NCBI GenBank assembly: GCA_964544475.1
Contig: CAZJBS010000005.1
Location: forward strand, 124,001 to 188,000
Direction of reading: 5' to 3'
Source: CAZJBS01 sp964544475
GTDB lineage: Bacteria > CLD3 > SB21
DNA length: 64,000 bases
Shown: positions 24,306 through 33,477 of the stretch, in pieces
Layout: each line of letters starts with the position of its first letter
How positions within the stretch are numbered: position 1 is the first letter of the stretch
Translations under genes and position numbers: made by a program
The notes under the pieces: generated by a model
Seen by the model: the letters and a program-made list of their open reading frames with translations, nothing else
Databases searched by the model: none
What the model was told of the DNA's origin: nothing

Positions 24306-26540
24306 CTATTCTAATTTATCGACATACCATGAGCGGTCACTATTCCCTCCAACAATTAGCATGAGAGGCGGAAATCCTTGACTACCTAAGATTTCATTTA
24401 ACCATTGAAAAACTTTAGCATCGTCAGTACTCGGACGGGTACTACATTCTTCAGGATGCGAATGCCATTCTCCAATATAAGTCAACATGTTTGCGGTTAC
24501 GGTTTCAATTCGGTTCACTTCTTGCCTTAGTCCCTCAATGCCTCTTATATAACAGGTCGGCTGTTCTAAGCTGTCTGATGGAGACAGAACAGTATCAACC
24601 ACGTAAATGATTTTTCGCCCAAGATCATAACTACCTACCAAAATTCCCCCAGTCTCTTTAGGCAGCTTCATTTTTCGAGCACATTGAACCTTATCGATAA
24701 ATTTCTTGTCATAACAAAGTGTCCATCCGTTTTTATAAATCTCGAACGATTCTATTTCCGGCTCAAAGAAATAACGCTTCAATTCAAGTGTGTTTGGATC
24801 ACTTTTCCAAATCGAAATACAAGGTTTTGGGTCATCGATTGCATGACGCAGTGCCCTTGCAATTACGGCAGAATGAATGGCCACTATTTCTTGGGGCATG
24901 ATGGTCGTAATGTCGCCACAGGAACGAGCGTATCGAACACGAGCACCGGTTTCAAGCTGAAGGTGCTTTTCTAAATCGTTAGTCTCTATAAGATACCGGT
25001 AATATTGCATTTCAAGTGAATCAAGACGCACTTTTCTTTCAGAATCTTCAACCAAAAGTACTGAATCATATCCACAAGGATTGAGAAAGGCCGAAATACG
25101 GCGAGCCGGGGATTCAAATTCACGTGCAATCGCGCGGCTAACTTCCAAAGATGCCGAAGTGTCAATGATGATATGTGAATTGTTGAATATCTTAACCACT
25201 TCATCTGAAGACTTGCTCTTCAAAAGATCAATTGCCAACATCTGGGTTACAAGTCTTTCTGCGAGAATATTGTTAGCTAAAAAACCAACCATTTCAGCCT
25301 TGCAAACTCCCCAAACAAGGCCATGCAAAGCATGTCGTGTAGCATTGTGCGGCAAATAGATGTCTTTGTCGATTACAGTCCATGAACCATAACCACATCT
25401 TGCCAAGTTGATAAGAATTTGAGAACCTAAAGCACCGACTCCAACAAATACTCCACTTTTGTTGTAAGGTTCTATTCCGTTCAAAACTGCCGCGTGGGAT
25501 CGCGACAGAGTAAATTGGACGTTTAGGACACCAGTGATTTTTGTTCCGTCACCCTTCTTGGTTGAATCAGGTGACAATAACAACCCTGGGACCCCAGAGT
25601 TTACATCCCATAGGCCTATGTCTATTCCCAAATCTTTGACAGTTCCATCGAGAAGAAAAGCCCTGTATTCGTATGATTCAACTTTTTCATTTATGGTTCT
25701 GATTTTGGGTAATTCGGCTATCACAATGGGATGGAGGTCATAGAATCCCTTTTTTCGTTTTTCAGAAAGCTGTTTAAGATTTGTTCGAAGAACTTCGATC
25801 AATGCGACTTCGGCCTTTGTCAAAAAACTCGCCAAATCCATTAAGGTTGATGGTTGTCGAGATATGATGCCATGAATTTGTGGCGTACCCTTTACGATTA
25901 AGCCCAAAAAGGCACCAGCTTCCTTTTCTAAATCCTCGTTGACAGCAATCTCGCCTTGGAGTGTTACGCGATCACCACAATTAATGCGGTCAATCAACAA
26001 CATTTCGGAACCGTCATTGGCTAATTTTGTGAAAAGGTCGTGCGGCAGAATCATGGTGGTGGCTGTGGGAAGCAACAAGGGTTCGAGCGGCTGATCATGT
26101 CGATGCAACTCATTTCTTGCAGTCAAGTATAGCCATTTTCGAATCTGATCTAAAAATACAAAGGCAGACCAGCGTATTCTGACTTCCTCGTAAGTATCCT
26201 CAGATATGCAAAGGCTACGAGGTCTTTCTTGCTTTCTAAGGTTGAGGTGGGGAACAAGTGGAAAATCTTCTCTTAACGCCAGTACTTCCGGATGCCGGTC
26301 ATCGCTTTCCCATATTTTAATAGCTATGCGTTCCTTGTGATGTATATCGTAAACGGGATACTGACCAACTTCAATATCCATGTCAATAATGACTATTTCG
26401 TCATTTTGGTCACGCCGCACCTCACACAATTTCACATACGGATTTCTATCAATCGCAGTAATTAAGTCAATTGACTTCTTGAGTTTGAGTTCATCCTTTG
26501 ATGTCACCTCGTAAGGTAGTTGTATGTAATTACCTTCCAT
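24306..26540 (-). CDS. E2-E1-JAB triple-fusion protein of a ubiquitin-like conjugation system
   Basis: A 744-residue protein joining three activities. Residues about 20-160 resemble an E2 (UBC-like) domain, with candidate catalytic Cys111 in RPRSLCISED. Residues about 345-600 are an E1/ThiF adenylating domain with nucleotide loop GVGALGSQ (367-374), DKDIYLPHNATRH and a candidate thioester Cys489. Residues about 620-740 are a JAB/JAMM metallopeptidase with Glu629 (ETGGILVG) and HSHP at 693-696, followed by a later S-x-x-D in TRPSTDD. So one chain could activate, transfer and remove a ubiquitin-like tag, as Cap2 plus Cap3 do in type II CBASS. No CD-NTase is present and no separate ubiquitin-like protein was found. 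It overlaps the metallo-beta-lactamase gene by 11 nt. Confidence 0.88.
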   Translation of the reverse strand: MEGNYIQLPYEVTSKDELKLKKSIDLITAIDRNPYVKLCEVRRDQNDEIVIIDMDIEVGQYPVYDIHHKERIAIKIWESDDRHPEVLALREDFPLVPHLNLRKQERPRSLCISEDTYEEVRIRWSAFVFLDQIRKWLYLTARNELHRHDQPLEPLLLPTATTMILPHDLFTKLANDGSEMLLIDRINCGDRVTLQGEIAVNEDLEKEAGAFLGLIVKGTPQIHGIISRQPSTLMDLASFLTKAEVALIEVLRTNLKQLSEKRKKGFYDLHPIVIAELPKIRTINEKVESYEYRAFLLDGTVKDLGIDIGLWDVNSGVPGLLLSPDSTKKGDGTKITGVLNVQFTLSRSHAAVLNGIEPYNKSGVFVGVGALGSQILINLARCGYGSWTVIDKDIYLPHNATRHALHGLVWGVCKAEMVGFLANNILAERLVTQMLAIDLLKSKSSDEVVKIFNNSHIIIDTSASLEVSRAIAREFESPARRISAFLNPCGYDSVLLVEDSERKVRLDSLEMQYYRYLIETNDLEKHLQLETGARVRYARSCGDITTIMPQEIVAIHSAVIARALRHAIDDPKPCISIWKSDPNTLELKRYFFEPEIESFEIYKNGWTLCYDKKFIDKVQCARKMKLPKETGGILVGSYDLGRKIIYVVDTVLSPSDSLEQPTCYIRGIEGLRQEVNRIETVTANMLTYIGEWHSHPEECSTRPSTDDAKVFQWLNEILGSQGFPPLMLIVGGNSDRSWYVDKLE

Positions 26541-27657
26541 TCCATCCGGCCCTTGGAGTACTTCTGCTGGTCGCTACGTATGGCGCAGAAATATTTTCCT
26601 TCTTAACTGCGGCTCCATACTGATCAATGGTAATGACAATTGGTTCCCTTTTCTTGGAAGTAGCGCTGGGATTTTCCATAGTGACTTTGAATTCACCCAT
26701 TATTTGGATGGCAGTACTTTTATAGCAATTAGCCGCTTGACGATGGGGTGGTTGGTCATTCTTATCATTATCAGGTATCGGATCACTACATGAAATGAGA
26801 ATTCCGCGTAAACCGCCCTGATCCAGTAACCATTTTACCTCAGGAACCGGAACTGTGGTTTCTTTTCCTTTGTCATCGCTTAGGGCCAAATAGCTACAAT
26901 GGTGAGGTATATCATAAACGTCCCACTTCAAACGGTTCTCACGCTTATGCTTTCTTGTTTTCTGGACAACTTCAGATAGAACTTCATGGGTGGAATCTCC
27001 AATTATGAAAAATTTTGTTTCGCGTGTATTAACGACAAATGTTGCATGAAGAATCAGTGCGCTTTCGTTTCGATCAGTTATTGCTCCATCTGCATGTTTT
27101 GCAAATGGTGAATGTACAAAAAACTCTACACCATGATTTACTATGTCAAATCCAGGAACCAGTTGTCCGGCATCCGTAATAAGAGATTTTCGGGAATCCA
27201 ATGTCAGACCTTCCTTTTTCAGCCAATCGGTAAGTCTATCAGGTCTTGAAAACACTCTTATGCCCGATCCCTTTTTTAGTCTAAATCTTGCTTCTTGACG
27301 TAAGATACGGGCTTCATCTTCCGCCCCGTCCTCCAGAATCATTGCGGCTGGAACCCAAAGTTCATTTATTCGAATACGATCTGAACTCTGGTATTTGTCT
27401 GCATGCTCCAAATAAAAGAAATCTGAGGATCCTCTTATGTGATCATCGTCGGCGTGGGTGAAAGCAACAATATCGAAGTAATTCTTTTTTTCTTTCTTTA
27501 ATTCTTCTTGTAGACTTTTTGCAAGATCGATGCGGGGATCATCATCGGTTTCGCCCTCTTTCGAATGTGCATAGTCAAAGAGCAAGTTCTTGTCGCATTC
27601 CAAATCAATTTTGCAAGTATCGGCGTTCCCTAAAGGGTAAAATGTTATTTTGTGCAT
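26530..27657 (-). CDS. Metallo-beta-lactamase-fold hydrolase (ComEC-like) of the ubiquitin-like cassette
   Basis: A 375-residue cytosolic protein with the metal motif THADDDHI (His68, Asp70, Asp72, His73; a variant of HxHxDH), a central GDST strand and the late ligand motif DIPHHCSYLAL. The arrangement resembles ComEC/Rec2-type MBL domains, some of which are nucleases or nucleotide hydrolases. It is sandwiched between the LexA-like regulator and the E2-E1-JAB gene and overlaps the latter. I infer that it is the effector or the conjugation target; its C-terminal tail (RSTPRAGWNGR) is flexible and could be modified. Reaction unknown. Confidence 0.85.
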   Translation of the reverse strand: MHKITFYPLGNADTCKIDLECDKNLLFDYAHSKEGETDDDPRIDLAKSLQEELKKEKKNYFDIVAFTHADDDHIRGSSDFFYLEHADKYQSSDRIRINELWVPAAMILEDGAEDEARILRQEARFRLKKGSGIRVFSRPDRLTDWLKKEGLTLDSRKSLITDAGQLVPGFDIVNHGVEFFVHSPFAKHADGAITDRNESALILHATFVVNTRETKFFIIGDSTHEVLSEVVQKTRKHKRENRLKWDVYDIPHHCSYLALSDDKGKETTVPVPEVKWLLDQGGLRGILISCSDPIPDNDKNDQPPHRQAANCYKSTAIQIMGEFKVTMENPSATSKKREPIVITIDQYGAAVKKENISAPYVATSRSTPRAGWNGR

Positions 27658-27680
27658 TGTCTATTTCCTTTCAAACGTGA

Positions 27681-28343
27681 CTATCGTTTTTTTAACTTTT
27701 TCACAACAAAGAAAACCCTGCCGTTCACGATGTAGTTGTCAGTCTCATGCAAATAAATAGGGGGAAAGTTCTGAGAGGATTCTGAAATCAGACCTATTTG
27801 ATTGTTCTCACGATCATGGTGAAAGCGTTTGATATTGGCCATATTGTCAATGATCGATAATACTATATCGCCATCCTTCGGAGACTTATAAGGCGAATCA
27901 ATTATGACAAAATCACCGTCCTCGATTTTCTTTCCACCCACTTCAGCACGATTCATTGACGGCCCATCGACCATGAGGGCAAATATGTTCTTTGCTGATT
28001 TTCGACCCAATAAAGTACTGGAGATTCTAAGATAACCCTCAATGTTTTCGTCGGCGAAACGTAAAGCAGGTCCCGCGTTAGCCGCACCAAGTATAGGTAT
28101 TGCTAAAAGATTTCCTTTCATCAGAAGCCCCTCTGACGCTCCACCCGTTGCCTTCTCAATCAATTCTTTTGATTTATTAATCTTAATCAGCCCTTTCTTT
28201 TCGAGTTGATTCAAGTGATGTTTGATCTTTTGCGGTTTGTCTTTTTCGCCGATTCGTTTGCCGATTTCGCGTAAGGTTAATTGACCCAGGTTCTGACCCT
28301 GCGCAATTAAGTGAAGAAGCCTTTTTTGGATTTCATGCATCAT
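27681..28343 (-). CDS. LexA-like winged-helix / S24 self-cleaving regulator
   Basis: A 220-residue protein. Residues 1-65 form a winged helix-turn-helix (LTLREIGKRIGEK). Residues about 80-215 are a LexA-type S24 domain with a canonical Ala90-Gly91 cleavage pair (GAANAGPA), nucleophile Ser129 (VDGPSMN) and general base Lys172 (MANIKRF). This is what a DNA-damage-responsive repressor needs: RecA-stimulated self-cleavage would release the operon. It is the first gene of the unit with the MBL and E2-E1-JAB genes (23 nt gap), so it most likely autoregulates that unit through repeats just upstream. Confidence 0.88.
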   Translation of the reverse strand: MMHEIQKRLLHLIAQGQNLGQLTLREIGKRIGEKDKPQKIKHHLNQLEKKGLIKINKSKELIEKATGGASEGLLMKGNLLAIPILGAANAGPALRFADENIEGYLRISSTLLGRKSAKNIFALMVDGPSMNRAEVGGKKIEDGDFVIIDSPYKSPKDGDIVLSIIDNMANIKRFHHDRENNQIGLISESSQNFPPIYLHETDNYIVNGRVFFVVKKLKKR

Positions 28344-28387
28344 ATGGGTAATTTAATGCAAAAATATTAAAGTGCAATATTAATTAT

Positions 28388-28427
28388 TGACAAAATTGAC
28401 AAAAGTGACAAACTTATTTTGATAAGT
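28388..28427. promoter_or_regulatory. Repeat operators upstream of the LexA-like gene
   Basis: TGACAAA occurs three times at an exact 9-bp step (28388, 28397, 28406). It is followed by the palindrome ACTTAT-TTTG-ATAAGT (28412-28427). The 12-mer ATTTTGATAAGT within it also occurs at 14852-14863 in the control region of the XRE/S24 repressor, hinting at shared control. Confidence 0.55.
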
Positions 28428-28483
28428 AATTAATTTGTTTGTTTGAGTGGGTTTGGTAAGGTAGACCGAGAATCGGTAGAAAA

Positions 28484-28759
28484 TCAAATCAGACGTAGCG
28501 TATGATGAAACAACTCTTGGAAGAATTGTTCACGATAACTTGGATGTTGGAGTATTTCAATTATGCTAAACGAATTTTCAACAAGCCTGTCTGCGTCCAT
28601 TCTTTTCTTCAATTCAGGCGTGAAAACTCCTCCCAAATACATTGTCTTACATTTTGGGCTGACCTGTATTGCATGTTCAAATGACTTTCGAGCCGCTCCG
28701 TAACGTTCCAACGCACCTTCGAAAGAAAGACAAGATTGAAAAGGAGTATTCCTTATCAA
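28484..28759 (-). CDS. Hypothetical protein, 91 aa (doubtful)
   Basis: The frame begins MIRNTPFQSCLSFEGALERY and is charged and helical with plausible amino-acid use. It has no known motif, no clear ribosome binding site and stands alone between the LexA-like promoter region and a membrane protein gene. It may be a degraded fragment of a longer protein. The rest of 28344-28844 holds only regulatory repeats. Confidence 0.35.
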   Translation of the reverse strand: MIRNTPFQSCLSFEGALERYGAARKSFEHAIQVSPKCKTMYLGGVFTPELKKRMDADRLVENSFSIIEILQHPSYREQFFQELFHHTLRLI

Positions 28760-28844
28760 ACGGAATAGTAATGAAATTTGAATCCGAGCCAGATGTTTCT
28801 TTTACAAATAATTTTTAGATTATCAAACTAATTTTGATGGTAAG

Positions 28845-29354
28845 TTATCTAATAGGCTCCGGCGTTTCAACTCTGTTTGAACCAATAGTAAGCACTTCAA
28901 TTGTTGTTTTTACCATAGCCATGATTGAAAAATACACAAGGTAAATCATGACGATCAGCATGGTCGCCAAATCAAACTCGTTAAAAAATTCAAAGTACTT
29001 GATCTGATAAAAAAGCTGGAGAAATAGTCCTTTGATCAGGGCAAAACCAGAGGAGGAGGCAATTGCATACGTAGCGGCATCAAAAAATGAATTTGTGAAA
29101 ATTCTAAAACGCGAATATTGCAAGACGTCTCCATAGGGTATGCTCTCTTGAATATGGTGTTTCTTCTGTAGGACGAAGTGCATACCGTAAATAATAACAC
29201 AATACGACCAGCAAATATAGGTCATAGGAACAACTTCTAAAAAAACCTTCACGCCTTCCTTAATTAATATGAAATTGATAAAGCAGATTCCGCTCAATAC
29301 ATTCAGTATAAGAAGTATAACGAGGTTTTTCTTTGTTAAAAGAAAATTTTTCAT
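28845..29354 (-). CDS. Membrane protein with about four helices, 169 aa
   Basis: Hydrophobic segments lie near residues 10-32, 42-62, 92-115 and 128-155, with a basic cytosolic loop (QKKHHIQES). No family recognised. It abuts a glycine-zipper protein gene (adjacent coordinates, no gap) and a third small gene in one minus-strand unit, placed as cargo between the ubiquitin-like cassette and the virion-like operon. Confidence 0.65.
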   Translation of the reverse strand: MKNFLLTKKNLVILLILNVLSGICFINFILIKEGVKVFLEVVPMTYICWSYCVIIYGMHFVLQKKHHIQESIPYGDVLQYSRFRIFTNSFFDAATYAIASSSGFALIKGLFLQLFYQIKYFEFFNEFDLATMLIVMIYLVYFSIMAMVKTTIEVLTIGSNRVETPEPIR

Positions 29355-29666
29355 CTATTCCGACTGATTAAAACGTTGAACTTTTTTCCGATCATCCTCG
29401 TCACTGGTAGCGCCCATAGCCGCTCCAACGCCCCCTCCAATCAAAACGCCAATAGGTCCTGCGAGCAATCCAAGTAATCCACCAACTACTGCGCCAGCCG
29501 CCGTTGAACTTGTGTCACCTTCGGCTTGAACATCAGAAATAGAGAATATTTGATTTGCAAGTCTGAAACGCTCACTCCCAATGAGTATTTTCAACTCATG
29601 TCGGGTTGCGGCTTTCGTGTTTAGATATGTTTTTTGACCTGACTGGTCTTCAACGAAGAGTTTCAT
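29355..29666 (-). CDS. Glycine-zipper protein, 103 aa
   Basis: Residues 1-50 form a small beta-rich domain. Residues about 55-90 form a glycine zipper (AAGAVVGGLLGLLAGPIG and a second GGGVGAAMG), a motif that inserts into membranes and oligomerises. The acidic/basic C-terminus is short. Its ATG overlaps the preceding stop by 1 nt (TAATG). It could be a pore former or a membrane anchor; no target is evident. Confidence 0.65.
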   Translation of the reverse strand: MKLFVEDQSGQKTYLNTKAATRHELKILIGSERFRLANQIFSISDVQAEGDTSSTAAGAVVGGLLGLLAGPIGVLIGGGVGAAMGATSDEDDRKKVQRFNQSE

Positions 29667-29974
29667 TATTCAGTAAACTTCTCTCTCATTTTCGTTAGAA
29701 GTCGATCTTCATTTTCGTCATTGGTACCCCAATCGAATAACTGTAAGGGCATTGAACTGGACGAGGAAACCTCGACGCGAGTTTGGTAAGAATTGAGCCC
29801 CGTGGCTCTGAAAGAAATGTCCTCCCCAAATGACCACAAGGACATACTCTTGCTTGCGGAAAACGTTTTTTTGTGAAGATCGGCCTCTTTGATCTTAAAT
29901 CCAAGATCATTCAGAACTTTTTGGGCTTCATCAAAAACGATTTCAACCTCACAATCGAAAATAGCAGTTTTCAT
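29666..29974 (-). CDS. Hypothetical protein, about 102 aa
   Basis: The likely start is ATG 29972-29974 (MKTAIFDCEVEIVF), where a compact alpha/beta domain begins; ATGs at 30010 and 30022 are possible. The pattern of alternating beta strands with DISFRATGLN resembles small lipid- or ligand-binding folds, but I cannot name one. It is the first gene of the three-gene cargo unit with the glycine-zipper and membrane proteins. Confidence 0.55.
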   Translation of the reverse strand: MKTAIFDCEVEIVFDEAQKVLNDLGFKIKEADLHKKTFSASKSMSLWSFGEDISFRATGLNSYQTRVEVSSSSSMPLQLFDWGTNDENEDRLLTKMREKFTE

Positions 29975-30042
29975 GGCAGTTCTATGAATGTTACAGCTTT
30001 TGAAATTCATTAGATAAACCAAGCCTAGGTAAATGATCGTGG

Positions 30043-33000
30043 TTAAGCTTCAATACCCCTATCCGTCACAGGCTTGATCATCCGGCCGATAATGAAGTAT
30101 TTTCCCTGTTTATCGCCTTTGATCTTGTAGACTTCTGAGGGATCAGTGAAGCGGTGCACAAAATCGCGTTCCTTCGCGCCGGTCTTCTGATCAGATTTGT
30201 AGATCATTTTGTCTGAGCGGTATTCAATGGCCGTAATGCGTCCGATCGGCACCAAGCCCTTATCCAAAGGCAGATTGAGCGATTTCGTTTTATCGAACTC
30301 GTAATGATTGAAGTTTTCATACATCCGCACGGCTTCTTCCGAGATTTTTGCCTTTTTGTTCTCAAGGCTGTTTTTGGGTGTAATAATCAACCATTCGCCG
30401 TCGGCTGTCGTGTACAGATTGCTTGATCTGAAAGAGAACTGGCGCTGGCCGTCGTGCATTTCGAGATTAATCACAGAAGCTTTGGCAATGAACGCAAGAC
30501 CTTTCTCAATGGGAATATCCACTTCGTCGGGCGAATCTTTTTCGAAAGCATCCAACTGTTTATTGACGACGGCCGGATTGGCCAACAGAACGCTTCCATC
30601 TGCTTTTACAACCGCTTCAACCAGCGCCTTTGTTTTCCTGTCGGCAAGTGTTGCGGTATCGCCGGGATTGATTCCTGGCTTATGGAAACAAAACCCATAG
30701 CTCTTGCCTGATTTGAAGACAATCGCAATCAGATCATGAGACTTGGGTGATTTTCTAAATACGCCATTGGCTTGCTCAATCACTTCATTCAGGCCATCCG
30801 GGTTACTGTGAATCACTCTTAGTTTTGCGTTTTTCTTGAAAGTAACCGTCTTGGTTTTCGACCGCGTTGACAAAGCAAAGTCCGATGTGTCAATGGAAAC
30901 GCCGATTTTACTCTTTCCGGGCTTCACAGAGAGAACAGTAAACACGGCTCCGCCTGATTCCACAAGCATCATACCGGGTTTGATTTCCGAGGCTTTGACC
31001 GCCGAACCGTTTGGATTGGTTATCTTTTTCGCGGATTCGATAAAATTTAAAGCTGTTTTCAATCCTGCCAAAACCGGAAGCGGATTTTCGAGTTTAGCGG
31101 GGCCCTGACACGGTATTCCAGTCGTCTTCTTGCGATTCTCCGGATAAAGATGAATGATTGTACGTTTGTCTTTTTGCCCAAATTCGACCTTATAGCCGAC
31201 GTTCTTGAAACTTTGAACGTATTTTTCGTTCTCGTAATCGTTGAGCCAGAGGATCGCCTCGATCTCGTAAGTTCCATCTTTTCGTTCCAAATGGCTAAAG
31301 TGCCCATTACCCCGGCGCAGATTTTCCGTCCAGTTCATGACAAGCTCCCCAATCGTCGGCTTTTTCCTGAGATCGATGTTGTTGACCACTGCATGATGCC
31401 AATTGGAATACTCCCTGTTCGCAAACACGTAATCCGCGCCGTAATGAATGATCGTACCGTCGGGCATCTCACGATCCACGTAGCTTTTGAGATCGATCAT
31501 GCCATCGAAGGTTGCGCCCTGATAGACTTTGACAACGGATTCCACGTCTTTTTGAACCGGGCCGTCTGTCCAATAGACATTGATACTCGCTCCGCCTGCA
31601 TAGCTTTTACTGCGGACACTGAACTTAATTCCCGGAAACTGCCGTTTCAAATCCTGCCGGATAAGTTTCGCGGTATCCGCGACCGATACCCACCGTGTAG
31701 TTGGTTCACCGGGATTCTCATGTTTGCAACGGCATGACTTGACGAATTCATACGAGTTCGGGTATTCGCCGATATATTCTTCGGCTTCTTGCATGGTGCG
31801 AAACCACACGGGCGGGGATTCCTTGAAGTCCGATGTTCTGAAATACTCTCCGTTTTCGAACTTGAGTAAAATCCGGTCACCTTCCTTCACTGGGTGGACT
31901 TTGATACGATGGACTTTGGCCGGATTTTCGTGTTTCTTACCATTGCCAAAGATGGTGATGATCGCATCACCTTTGGAAATATTGCCGAACATATTTGCGC
32001 CCGTATTGGACTTCGCACTCGTAAGAAATGCGATGAATTTTTCTTTCAGCTTACGAACGCCAAAATCTTCAAACGCCGATACCAAGATACCTTCTATTCC
32101 TGATAATTCCACTTTTTCGAACATTTGGCTTTGCGCTAAATAAGCCTGTGCACTCATACCACTTGCAATGATATTGAAATAAACGATCTTGCGGATTTCT
32201 TCGGAAAGGTCCCATTCGGTCGATCTCAGGTTGATGAGTTGCGGAATCACGTACGCAATTTTGTTGAGCAATGTCTTACCCATGATGGCAAGGTGATCCT
32301 TATCAGTCACGATCTGGGCGACAAGGGATTTCAAGATAATGTCTTTGGCTTCATCGGTAAACCCGCCATTAGACAAAAGCCATTTATTGGCGTTGTTCTT
32401 AGTAATAATTCCGTCCGATCTCAGGTCATTGATAAAATTCCGGGACTTTGGGGAACTGAAGAACTCTGCCAAACTATCAAATTCTTCAAGCGCACTGGAA
32501 AGATTATCCAGTGTGAATTGTGAAATTGACCGCGCAAGGCTCGATGCTTCGGCGTTTTGATCTTTGGCCTGTGTGAACGTTTCATTCAGTTCCCGCGAGA
32601 GTTTAGCGCACGTGTTCTCATTGAATTCACCGTCCAAGACACGAACCAGCATTCCTTTAGGATAAACGAAACGGTCGCTTTTCAGATCAAATGTTTTCCG
32701 TTGTTCCCAAAGGTATTCGGAGTATTTACTGCCTTCTTTGATGATCCGCTTGATAACCATTGCACGGGAATTGCCGCCCATGACAATGAACTTGTCTTGA
32801 TAAGGCACGACGACCGGTGCACCGTCAACGGCTGTCGGTGCATCCATCACCACGAAACGTGGATCGAAGTTCTTGGCATTCTGCATGACCTTCATCTGCT
32901 CGGACTTGTCGTTGTGGTACGCGCGTTCCTGGCAGAATGCGGGATAATCAGGGTTCTTTTTGAAGTCCCACGGATCGTGGCTTGTGACGATATATTCTTC

Positions 33001-33477
33001 GGGAATCACGGCATAACGCACGGCGTAGTTTCCTGTAGGCGTTTTGAGCGTATCCTTTTTGCCGACGTTGTGCTTAATCAGGTGATCCGGAATAATTTCG
33101 AGACCCGCCGCATTGAGCTTGGGCTTGTCTTCCTGTTTGATCTGTGTCAGAACTTCCGTCCGGTAGGTCATTTCATCTTTGGTGGAAGTGTAGGTCGCCG
33201 TAACCTGATACGCTTCCTGTTTGAACGAAACTTCAATGACCTTGAATGTATTATTCTTCGACGCACTGGCCAACACAAAGAATTTCGGATAGGCTACCGG
33301 AAAAGCGAATTCAGGCTTTTCAACGACCGACTTGATGTGTTCTAAGATTGCCGCTTCACTCTGAAAGCTCTTAGCATGTTTCTTCAAAAGACCTGAAAGA
33401 TCAGCTTTGATAACGGAACCTGAAATCTTACCGATCAGGCATTCCGGGAGTTTGAATTCTATAATATTTTTGCTCAT
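30043..33477 (-). CDS. Polyvalent protein with DdrB-like ParB and LPD29 domains
   Basis: An 1144-residue protein. Residues about 155-345 match the DdrB-like ParB-superfamily domain (EEYIVTSHDPW, then NAKNFDPRF and VMGGNSRAM). Residues about 597-667 match LPD29 (VSVADTAKLIRQDL, KFSVRSKSYAGGASI, YQGATFDGMIDL). The rest is unassigned and contains repeated ENP-type linkers. Polyvalent proteins of this kind occur in phages and conjugative elements and are thought to enter a new host with the DNA to counter restriction or start replication. It is the last gene of the 12 kb virion-like operon, overlapping the coiled-coil gene by 4 nt. Confidence 0.82.
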   Translation of the reverse strand: MSKNIIEFKLPECLIGKISGSVIKADLSGLLKKHAKSFQSEAAILEHIKSVVEKPEFAFPVAYPKFFVLASASKNNTFKVIEVSFKQEAYQVTATYTSTKDEMTYRTEVLTQIKQEDKPKLNAAGLEIIPDHLIKHNVGKKDTLKTPTGNYAVRYAVIPEEYIVTSHDPWDFKKNPDYPAFCQERAYHNDKSEQMKVMQNAKNFDPRFVVMDAPTAVDGAPVVVPYQDKFIVMGGNSRAMVIKRIIKEGSKYSEYLWEQRKTFDLKSDRFVYPKGMLVRVLDGEFNENTCAKLSRELNETFTQAKDQNAEASSLARSISQFTLDNLSSALEEFDSLAEFFSSPKSRNFINDLRSDGIITKNNANKWLLSNGGFTDEAKDIILKSLVAQIVTDKDHLAIMGKTLLNKIAYVIPQLINLRSTEWDLSEEIRKIVYFNIIASGMSAQAYLAQSQMFEKVELSGIEGILVSAFEDFGVRKLKEKFIAFLTSAKSNTGANMFGNISKGDAIITIFGNGKKHENPAKVHRIKVHPVKEGDRILLKFENGEYFRTSDFKESPPVWFRTMQEAEEYIGEYPNSYEFVKSCRCKHENPGEPTTRWVSVADTAKLIRQDLKRQFPGIKFSVRSKSYAGGASINVYWTDGPVQKDVESVVKVYQGATFDGMIDLKSYVDREMPDGTIIHYGADYVFANREYSNWHHAVVNNIDLRKKPTIGELVMNWTENLRRGNGHFSHLERKDGTYEIEAILWLNDYENEKYVQSFKNVGYKVEFGQKDKRTIIHLYPENRKKTTGIPCQGPAKLENPLPVLAGLKTALNFIESAKKITNPNGSAVKASEIKPGMMLVESGGAVFTVLSVKPGKSKIGVSIDTSDFALSTRSKTKTVTFKKNAKLRVIHSNPDGLNEVIEQANGVFRKSPKSHDLIAIVFKSGKSYGFCFHKPGINPGDTATLADRKTKALVEAVVKADGSVLLANPAVVNKQLDAFEKDSPDEVDIPIEKGLAFIAKASVINLEMHDGQRQFSFRSSNLYTTADGEWLIITPKNSLENKKAKISEEAVRMYENFNHYEFDKTKSLNLPLDKGLVPIGRITAIEYRSDKMIYKSDQKTGAKERDFVHRFTDPSEVYKIKGDKQGKYFIIGRMIKPVTDRGIEA

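Noticed and set aside
24306..26540. Type II CBASS operon
   Set aside because: E1/E2 and JAB are present but there is no CD-NTase or typical CBASS effector gene nearby.
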